Assembly (NCBI RefSeq): GCF_028640845.1
Contig: NC_080540.1
Location: 95,096,061 to 95,160,060, forward strand
Source of the DNA: Ahaetulla prasina
Taxonomy: Eukaryota > Chordata > Lepidosauria > Squamata > Colubridae
Direction: 5' to 3'
Length of the DNA stretch: 64,000 bases
Part shown: in pieces, positions 56,413 to 64,000 of the stretch
How the letters are laid out: every line of letters begins with the position of its first letter
Numbering within the stretch: position 1 is the stretch's first letter
The notes under the pieces: model-generated
Database searches by the model: none
Told to the model about the DNA's origin: nothing
The model's input: the letters and a program-made list of their open reading frames with translations, nothing else
Made by a program: the position numbers and the translations under genes

Positions 56413-58123
56413 TAAATCATGATGTAACCTAGAAAATGAAAGTAGACTGCTATTATATAATGGGGGGAAGAAGAAAGCTGCCCCAGTAGAGAAGATTTTG
56501 GAAAGCATTCAAATGTCTAAATTTAGAATGGGATGAATCTTCTCAGGAATCACCAGAAGCAAACAATTCCAGAGGACCAGTTTCCCTCTGAGAAGAAATA
56601 ATGGCTATTTATATATCACCTTAATTAATGGGGAAATGTGCAGATTTATTCCACGCATTTTAATGATAATTTGTAGTGAATGCAACATTATTTTCTTATA
56701 ATCAGTCATAATGTAGTACTACAAGTAAAATATCAGCTGGTTTATTGAAATCTCCCCATTACAGCACCTCTTCACCCTGCCTCAACCTCTAATTACATTC
56801 AAAATTATTGCAGTGAAGGTCTAGCAGTATTAAGGATTCCAAAACCCTTTAATATGTCTTGATATGGCTGGTATTTGAGGTTAAAGACTAAATTACACAT
56901 TTCCCATAATCTCTAACAGTCATCACCTTTGTTAGTAAATGTTAAAAGTATTTCCATGTGGCTGGCAAAATTGGCTTATATGCCATAAAATGCCTTCTCA
57001 ATTGATACAAGGCTACAAATTACATTTCCACATTGTACAGCTTAAGTGGTCCTTTCATTTAATTGACTTTACAAGCAATTATATTTTCATTTCAAGATTG
57101 GAGATTGTTTAAAAATGAAAGTGTTTTTAAACTTTACTGGGGTGGAGTCGCCATTTCTAGAGATCTAAGGAAATATAAAATTTTTCTGCACTAAAATCAA
57201 GTAGTTCATGAAGATAGGGGAAATTTTCCAAAACCCTTTAGCAAAATGACTATTTTAAGTTGAATTATCTGCATTTTCATTGGCTTCAACGTGACAGTTC
57301 AAAAAAATCCCAGTGGCAATTCAAAACACAAAATATAACTTTGTGAATTGGGGGATATTACAATTCACAAATACATATTTTTTTTCTGGGAGATCTTTTG
57401 TTCTGTATCAGAAAACCTGGATAATCTTCCATAACTTTTTCTTTTCTAGATAGTGAACTATAGATCCATCAAACTCCAGACAGCTAGTCACTGAATCGAA
57501 TGTTAAACATCACTAGCTGTGATGAACACTTGAGCTTCCAGGAACACTTTCTGCAAAGAGAAGATCAAAACAGGCAAAATGGTGGCAACATAGGAGCAGG
57601 GGCTTCATTTGCAATGCAATGGCTGATATTTTGCCCTTTTTCAAACATATTCTAATCCCCTCTCCCCATGAATGATGGTGGCCTCTAGGCAAAACCCAGA
57701 GAGGAAATGTACTTCTAATCCACAACAGTATACATCCGAATTGCTTTTTTTCCCATGAATTTTTGTATAAACTGTAATTTCCTGAGCTTGGTTAAATTGT
57801 TGAACTATCATTTGGTTTTTATGAGAATGCATCTTCTGCAGTTTGAATTCATAAAGCATAGCTTGCGCAGCACGGTGCTTACATTCCTACAACATCAAAA
57901 TCTAACACATCATATTACAATTCAATTGTCTATAACAAAAGAAGACAGGAATGTTGGGATTCCCTTTGCTTTTTCAGAGAAATAGAATTGTTTTGTAATT
58001 AATTGTTCAGTTCTGTTCCATAATGGGCAGAAATGATCAAATGTTGAATGACCTACACATAATGCTGAACCATAAAATTTGTTTTGTTTTACTGTTGTTT
58101 GAACAAGGCCATATAGCTTGTTC
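56413..58123. other. Unique AT-rich sequence
   Basis: No repeat or gene recognised. Confidence 0.4.
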
Positions 58124-58131
58124 CATATAAC

Positions 58132-58268
58132 CAGTGGTGGGATTCAGCCAGTTCGCACCACTTTGGGAGAACTGGTTGTTAACTTTCTGAACAGTTTGGC
58201 AGACTGGTTGTTGGAAGAAATCATTAGGGCAGAGAACCGGTTGTTAAATTACTTTAATCCCACCACTG
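58132..58268. mobile_element. 137-bp hAT MITE (copy 3 of 3)
   Basis: Starts CAGTGGTGGGATTCAGCC and ends TTTAATCCCACCACTG. A perfect TSD CATATAAC lies at 58124-58131 and 58269-58276. Confidence 0.93.
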
Positions 58269-58276
58269 CATATAAC

Positions 58277-58954
58277 GTAGTTTATAATTACATTATCTGA
58301 GAATTTGGCCAGTGGATCAAATCATAGAAGCCCACTATGTTTTGCAGAAGACCCCCCCAAAGAATGAGTGGCTTCTTCACTAAGTTTGGAAAGGACAACT
58401 TCTCAATGAACCAAGGTTTAAAGTTTTCCCTTAAATTGTTCATTTTATACATCTTTTGCTCAACCCAACAGAATAACTGCAAACTGAATTAAGAACTAAA
58501 AAAGCTATCAGAATGCCAGCATTTGGTGTATTGTACTAAGCTACAAGCCACCACATAGATTCCAAGGAACTTTGACTCTCCTATAAAGGAATTATTTGTT
58601 GGATAACTGAAAACACCTGGGTGCATGGAATTTCCTGCTGCAGCTCAGCTTTAATTTCCTCATAGTTAAAAAAAACAAAAAACAAAGGTGGAAGAAAGCA
58701 CCAATCAATCAAAATAAATTGCCAATGCACTGTAGCAATGGTAGTATTTTCAGTAATTAAATTCTAATCTCCACATGATTTGTTCTAAGTTACTTTTATT
58801 CAAACCATTCATCTGCCCCACCTTTGTGTTTTCAAAGTTTTTGTGTAGAACCTCGTAATTATTAACACCAGTTTCCCAGGCCATGATATTTTGTGCCAAT
58901 TGCAACCATTCCTGGATCAAAAGGCCTTGCTCACCATGACTCACATCTTAGTCA
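58277..58954. other. Unique sequence
   Basis: No repeat or gene recognised, though 58890-58950 may hold a few L2-like words. Confidence 0.4.
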
Positions 58955-58962
58955 GTTCCAGT

Positions 58963-59219
58963 CAGTGGTGGAATTCAATTTTTTTTACTATTGGTTCTGT
59001 GGGCATGGCTTGGTGGGTGTGGTGTGGTGGGTGTGGCAGGGGAAGGATATTGCAAAATCTCCATTCCCACCCCACTCCAGGGCAAGGATATTGCAAAATC
59101 TCCATTCCCACCCCATTATGGGGCCAGCCAGAGGTGGTATTTGCTGGTTCTCAGAACTACTCAAAAGTTCTGCTATTGGTTCTCCAGAACCTTTTAGAAC
59201 CTGCTGAATTTCACCCCTG
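58963..59219. mobile_element. hAT MITE, VNTR-bearing family (two units)
   Basis: Starts CAGTGGTGGAATTCAATT and ends GCTGAATTTCACCCCTG. A perfect TSD GTTCCAGT lies at 58955-58962 and 59220-59227. Two tandem units of GGATATTGCAAAATCTCCAT. Confidence 0.93.
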
Positions 59220-59227
59220 GTTCCAGT

Positions 59228-60080
59228 TAGATTACAGTTCCATACAGGCTTTCCTTTGAAAACCACTCACAAGTATTAACTGATGCAGAACACAGTCATA
59301 CACACATTTTTTCTTTTAGAAAGAATGTTCAATTTAATAGCAATGCTCACGTTACAGTTTTTAAATTTTGTTCCAACAGTCTCTTCAATATCTTTTCCAT
59401 TTCATCACCTGGACACAAATGAGAAACTGAACTTACTGTGAAGGGTTTCTTCAGTCGGTGATAAATGAAATGCATCAGTCAGTGTCAGCCACAGAAATTG
59501 GAACAACCAGATCATGATGCGTGATTCGAGTACCGTACACAACAGCTTTCAGTTAGTGATGTATTTGGCTGTTAAAGCAAGTTGTATCCTGAACTCAAGT
59601 ACTATAACTGAAAAATTCCTCATATCCACTTAATTTTTGTTTCAGATGCTGTTTTGTACAAGAAGAGTTAACATAATAATGAACCTTTTACTTATATGTT
59701 TTCTTCTTCATCACAACATAGTTGTGTCATTTTAAATGCAAAGGAATGCCCTTTTATTTGTTACACCAACACCAAAATTTTGGCAGTTTATGGAAAAATC
59801 TAGAGAAAATTAATCTAATGTCAAAATATTGAAGCACTTTAAGAAAATCCATACAGTGCATGAAACCTAGCAAGTAATTGTTGAAAGTCTTATTATATTT
59901 CTAATACTCAATTAATCTGGATTATGAATTTCTTTTGTGGGCAATATTACACTCTAGTTTATTATATGTATTTAAAAAATTGTTGTATTTTTAAAATTTG
60001 TATTTTGTTATACTTGTCGGAATTGTGTAGGTGTCAGCGTTCCAGAAAAGCCCCCCTCTTCAACTAAAGACTCCATGTCC
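59228..60080. other. Unique AT-rich sequence
   Basis: No repeat or gene recognised. Confidence 0.4.
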
Positions 60081-60143
60081 ATAGCTGTGGACAGTAGGAT
60101 CTTCTGCTTGAGCAGGGGCTGGACTAGAAGACCTCCAAAGTCG

Positions 60144-60939
60144 GCTGTCTTTTGATGAACACCTGGCGGCCGTCGCCAGGAGGGCCTTTTACCAGGTTCG
60201 CCTGGTTCGCCAGTTGCGTCCCTTCCTTGATCGGGATGCCTTATGCACGGTCACTCACGCTCTGGTTACGTCTAGGCTGGATTATTGCAATGCTCTCTAC
60301 ATGGGGCTGCCCTTGAGGTGCACCCGGAGGCTGCAGTTAGTCCAGAATGCGGCTGCGCGAGTAGTAACGGGAGCCGCTCGTGGCTCCCACGTGACATCGC
60401 TGCTCCGTAGCTTGCACTGGCTTCCTGTGGTCTTTCGGGTGCGCTTCAAGATTTTGGTAACTATCTTTAAAGCGCTCCATGGCTTAGGACCCGGGTACTT
60501 ACGAGACCGCCTGCTGTTACCTTTTGCCTCCCACCGACCCGTACGCTCGCACAGAGAGGGTCTCCTCAGGGTGCCGTCCGCCAAACAGTGTCGGCTGGCG
60601 GCCCCCAGGAGTAGGGCCTTCTCTGTGGGGGCAGTGGCGCTCTGGAATGAACTTCCCCCCGGTCTGCGTCAAGTGCCCGATCTTCGGACCTTCCGTCGTG
60701 AGCTCAAAACATATTTATTCATTAAAGCGGGACTGGCATAATTAGTGATGTATTTTAATTGGGGTTTTAATATTTTTTAACTTTTTAATTTAAATTTTAA
60801 TAATCGGCCTTTAAAATTTGCTCTTTTTAATTGTTGTTTTAAACTGTATATATCTTTGTTTTTACTTTGGCTGTACACCGCCCTGAGTCCTTCGGGAGAA
60901 GGGCGGTATAAAAATTTAATAAAATAAATAAAAAATAAA
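60144..60939 (+). mobile_element. 5'-truncated L2 LINE inserted in CR1
   Basis: About 0.8 kb. Begins GGCTGTCTTTTGATGAACAC in the C-terminal coding region and ends CCTGAGTCCTTCGGGAGAAG, GGCGGTATAAAAATTTAAT and an AATA-rich tail. TSD AAAGTC. Confidence 0.9.
60214..60741 (+). pseudogene. L2 C-terminal polyprotein fragment
   Basis: Open for 175 codons to the natural end: MRPFLDRDALCTVTHALVTS, LDYCNALYMGLPLRCTRRLQ, LRSLHWLPVVFRVRFKILVT, SVGAVALWNELPPGLRQ, ending LFIKAGLA. The ORF likely extends upstream of this Met in the element. An undisturbed frame suggests a relatively recent insertion. Lacks RT and endonuclease. Confidence 0.88.
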
Positions 60940-61118
60940 TAAAGTCCTTTCCAACTCTGTTATTCTTTTATTTGAGGGGGGGGGAAAACATTTTCTAATA
61001 ATATATGCAAGAGTGCACAGTGTCCTCTACTGGTTGAAAATAATAACTGCACTAGCACTATTTCTGCTAGCATTTCCCTTTTCAAGATAAAGGAGTCTTT
61101 TACATAGCGTATTGTGTA

Positions 61119-61476
61119 CAGGTAAACTTCAACTTAGTTACAACGGCACTGAAAAAAACTAATTTATGACCATTTTTCACATTTACAACTATTGCAACAT
61201 CCCCATGGTCATGTAATCAAAATTCAGACACTTGGCAGCTGACTCATATTATGCAGTGTCCTAGTCATGTGACCATTTTGCAATCTTCTGACAAGCAAAG
61301 TCAATGGGGAAGCCAGCTTCACTTAACAACTGTGTTACTAACATAACAACTGTGGAGGTTCATTTAACACTCATGGCAAGAAATATTGTAAAATGGGGTA
61401 AAATTCACTTAACAACTGTCTCATTTAGCAGCCAAAATTTTGGGCTCAATTGTGGTCATAAATTGAAGACTGCCTG
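61119..61476. mobile_element. TA-flanked MITE, best-preserved copy
   Basis: 358 bp. Starts CAGGTAAACTTCAACTTAGT, ends AATTGAAGACTGCCTG, with TA immediately outside both ends (61117-61118 and 61477-61478). Internal TCTGACAAGCAAAGTCAATG and TTTTGGGCTCAATTGTGG are family hallmarks. Confidence 0.8.
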
Positions 61477-61478
61477 TA

Positions 61479-62005
61479 TTTATATTCATTTTGAAACACA
61501 TATTGTTACTTTATATAGATGTAATATTCAATTGACATTTAGTATTGGCTCTTTTTTATCCTATATATCCTGCATCTTTTATTTTGATGTAGTTGGTGAT
61601 TCATTTAGATTCTGCATATTCCCAGTCTGCAAGCTGGCCCATAGTGGGTAACAACAGAATAAGTTACATAATTAAAAAAGAAAAAATAACATAATTTTAT
61701 GATGTTTATTATTCTATCTAATACTATAAGCAAGCACAATAAAGTCAAAAGACAATACAAGGCATCCTTCTTAAAACATAATAAAGAGCCTGACTGTTCT
61801 CTATGCCCCTTAATATGTTAATAACATAAAAAAGATGAAGTGTATGTTTGACTAGGCACAAAAAGCACATCAGAGGCTGGGGAAGCTATCAGAATTGGCA
61901 GAACCCCAGTACCATCTTCTTTAATTGCATGGAATCTACATTGGGGATTAAGACATGGGCTGGAGGGGTATGTCTCACTTCTAAACATATCATGCCCCAT
62001 CCATG
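61479..62005. other. Unique sequence
   Basis: No repeat or gene recognised. Confidence 0.4.
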
Positions 62006-62018
62006 CTTTCATCTCTTT

Positions 62019-62309
62019 ATTTGGAATATCCACACCTTTTTTATTTATTTATTTATTTACATTTATATCCCGCCCTTCTCCGAAGACTCAGGGCGGCTTA
62101 CACTATGTTAGCAATAGTCTTCATTCTATTTGTATATTTATATACAAAGTCAACTTATTGCCCCCAACAATCTGGGTCCTCATTTTACCTACCTTATAAA
62201 GGATGGAAGGCTGAGTCCACCTTGGGCCTGGTGGGACTAGAACCTGCAGTAATTGCAGGCTGCTGCTGTTAATAATAGACTGCATTAGCAGCCTGAGCCA
62301 CAGAGGCCC
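62019..62309 (-). mobile_element. tRNA-headed SINE with L2-like tail, 13-bp TSD
   Basis: SINE body 62041-62309 (tail ATCCCGCCCTTCTCCGAAGA, B-box inverse GGACTAGAACCTGC). The direct repeat CTTTCATCTCTTT at 62006-62018 and 62310-62322 flanks not only the SINE but also about 22 extra bases (62019-62040) beyond its tail. Confidence 0.82.
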
Positions 62310-62322
62310 CTTTCATCTCTTT

Positions 62323-63655
62323 TCACCAGGCATAATAAATTTGTTCTAGAGCGTTATTATCACATCCAAATCCCCTCAGGACTCTATTCAAAACTTTCTT
62401 CTTTAGCTTCTAATCGGCTAACACTTCCAGTACAGGATGTTTTTTTTACCTTAAATGGTGGTTGTTGTTTTTTTGAACCCCTGATTTGCTTGGCCTTTGT
62501 TCTGATGATGCTAATGCTTGCTCCTCCAAGTCTATCAATAAATAAATAAACTCTTAATGGACTTTATTCTTTGTCACAAGGTACTATAAATGAAATCCTG
62601 AAAGTAGCCATGGATCCACATTGTAAGGTTTTTAGTTCTTGAATATTATTATTTCCTGCATTCTCACTCAATAACATGAGCTGCTGCTGCATGTGGAAAA
62701 ATGCAGTCGTATCATAAAAGCACCTGAAGATCTTACCACATTAGAAACATTTGTATTTAAAACAAAACATTCATAGTTTATACATATATACATATATTTC
62801 AGCTAGATAGGTATAAAATGGATTTTTAAACTATGTACAATTTAATATTGAGACGACTTTAGGATATGTTCATTTGTTGCAATAGTAGCAATGTAAATCT
62901 AAACTCAGAATCTTCCTCAGGATTTTGCAAATGTTACATCGGCTAAATAAGTCAGGATCATTTATTTTGTTTCTGAATTTCTATTGCTGATCCCAAAAAC
63001 ACCCATGGTTTGGTAAGAAGAAACCCTAAGAGGAATGTAATCATATCAGTCAAATGGGATGAAACAAATTGCTTCTACAAAATATCACTGCAACTAAACA
63101 TGGCTCTTATGAATCAATCCTAATGCCCTGAAAGTTTGACAGCTGTTCAAGAGGTCCAATTCTGAAACAGAACTCAGAGCCAAGAAGGGCTGGAACCAAT
63201 TAAGAATCTGAGAAACAGAATCAGAAAACAGCCTAGATCGCTCAGGAAATAAAAGATTCACGAAAATCTGCAGCAGAGGGAAAATGTGTATTTTGCTTTC
63301 CCTCTCAGACTTCAACCTTTTCCCCAGTGATATACTCTAAACATCTAGATGGGCACTCCCTCCTCTGCCAGGGCATTATTGGCAGGCGGCCATGAGGGCC
63401 AGAGAGGTGCCAGCAGGCTTCATTGCAGGGGATTTAACTGCAGTCCCCTCAGCGTGGAGGCCTGACACCAGCGTCCCCCTCACCACTGGCTGCAATGCAT
63501 TCCCCTGCTGGCTCTGAGAGTGTCCACTGTTATTCATGATCCAAGAGAGGGCAAGTGGTGGAGGGGGTCCCAGGTGGGAGAAAGGCAGGTGAAGGAGGAG
63601 GGAGCAGTGCTGCCCAGCAAGACTGCAGTGCTCAAAACGTCAGGGAACGGAGAGC
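62323..63655. other. Unique sequence, GC-rich at its right end
   Basis: 62323-63340 is AT-rich with nothing recognised. 63350-63655 is G-rich (GGGCCAGAGAGGTGCCAGCA) and may be an unclassified repeat. Confidence 0.35.
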
Positions 63656-64000
63656 CAGAGAAAGAAAGATAGGAGGAAGAAGGAAGGAAGGAAGGAAGGA
63701 AGGAAGGAAGGAAGGAAGGAAGGAAGGAAGGAAGGAAGGAAGGAAAGAAATAAAGAGAGGAAGGATGGAGGAAGGGAATGAGGGAGGAAGGAAAGAAGAT
63801 GGGAATGAAGGAAGGAGGGAGGAAGGGAATGAGAGGGAGGAAGATGGGAATGAATGGGGGAGGGAGGGAGGAAGATGGGAAGGAGGAAAGGAGAAAAGAA
63901 GGAAGATGGGAATGAATGAATGAATGAAGGAGGGAGGGAGGGAATGAGGAAGGAAAGAAGATGGGAATGAAGGGGGGAGGGAGGAAGATGGAATGAGAAG
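63656..64000. repeat. (GGAA)n microsatellite and polypurine tract
   Basis: Perfect GGAA/GAAG array at about 63680-63745, then degenerate GGAAGATGGGAATGAA units to the window end. Almost entirely purine on the plus strand. The KEGRKEGRKEG ORF at 63555-63923 is its translation. Confidence 0.95.

Larger units (their letters stand above)
60085..60975 (+). mobile_element. CR1 3' end split by an L2
   Basis: CR1 text runs TTCTGCTTGAGCAGGGGCTG, then AGAAGACCTCCAAAGTC (ending 60143), and resumes as AAAGTCCTTTCCAACTCTGT at about 60940. The 6-bp AAAGTC flanks are the L2 TSD. Confidence 0.85.

Noticed and set aside
63555..63923. 122-codon KEGRKEGR-type ORF
   Set aside because: Translation of the GGAA/GAAG microsatellite.
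1..64000. Search for endogenous retrovirus or LTR element
   Set aside because: I saw no paired LTRs, primer-binding site or gag/pol/env-like ORF. All RT-type sequence found belongs to non-LTR elements.
1..64000. Search for intact tRNA, rRNA or snRNA genes
   Set aside because: Only tRNA-like SINE heads with A/B-box-like text were seen; none folds obviously into a canonical tRNA with intact arms by eye.

Overview
The window reads as intergenic or intronic DNA from a squamate reptile, most likely a snake. The evidence is the repeat population: CR1-type LINEs, L2-type LINEs whose RT fragments are still readable, tRNA-derived SINEs of the Sauria type, a second tRNA-headed SINE with an L2-like tail, LINE 3' ends that carry long (AATAG)n/(TTCTA)n tails (a known feature of snake CR1/L3-type elements), many short hAT elements with 8-bp target duplications, TA-flanked MITEs, and one pogo/Tigger element. 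I find no convincing host protein-coding gene, no rRNA or tRNA gene, no CRISPR array and no bacterial-style operon. Nearly all computed ORFs are pieces of transposon proteins or translations of microsatellites.

Layout. 1-8.1 kb: mostly unique AT-rich DNA with a hAT MITE, two TA-MITE copies, one Sauria-type SINE, a Z-DNA-prone GT/GC/AC tract, and possibly conserved non-coding blocks. 8.1-14.3 kb: a transposon nest, in which a CR1 LINE is split by a tRNA/L2 SINE and by an apparently near-full-length antisense L2 LINE; a MITE, an L1-like 3' end and a 137-bp hAT MITE follow. 14.3-23.4 kb: unique DNA with scattered CR1, hAT, SINE and decayed L2 pieces. 23.4-36 kb: truncated L2 copies, four CR1/L3-type 3' ends, a 666-bp hAT with long internal palindromes, and a SINE. 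36-46.8 kb: mostly unique DNA with TA-MITEs, a VNTR-bearing hAT and a 66-bp-arm inverted repeat. 46.8-50.1 kb: a hAT inside a hAT, then an antisense non-LTR relic cut by two further hATs. 50.8-56.4 kb: a CR1 copy split by a pogo/Tigger element, with its left half and the element's 5' end present twice in tandem (about 1.54 kb each). The element holds a 620-bp cytosine-free microsatellite and a broken transposase. 56.4-64 kb: unique DNA, two hAT MITEs, an L2 inserted into a CR1 3' end, a TA-MITE, a SINE and a terminal GGAA polypurine tract.

The pieces do not form a pathway. What ties them together is insertion order, which can often be read from target-site duplications (TSDs). The most informative observations are the 50.8-56.2 kb tandem duplication (genuine or an assembly error), the double-TSD nested hAT at 46.85-48.37 kb, the hAT family with copy-variable internal tandem repeats, and the CR1/SINE/L2 nest at 8.7-13.15 kb. 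I did not find a previously undescribed functional system and do not claim one.
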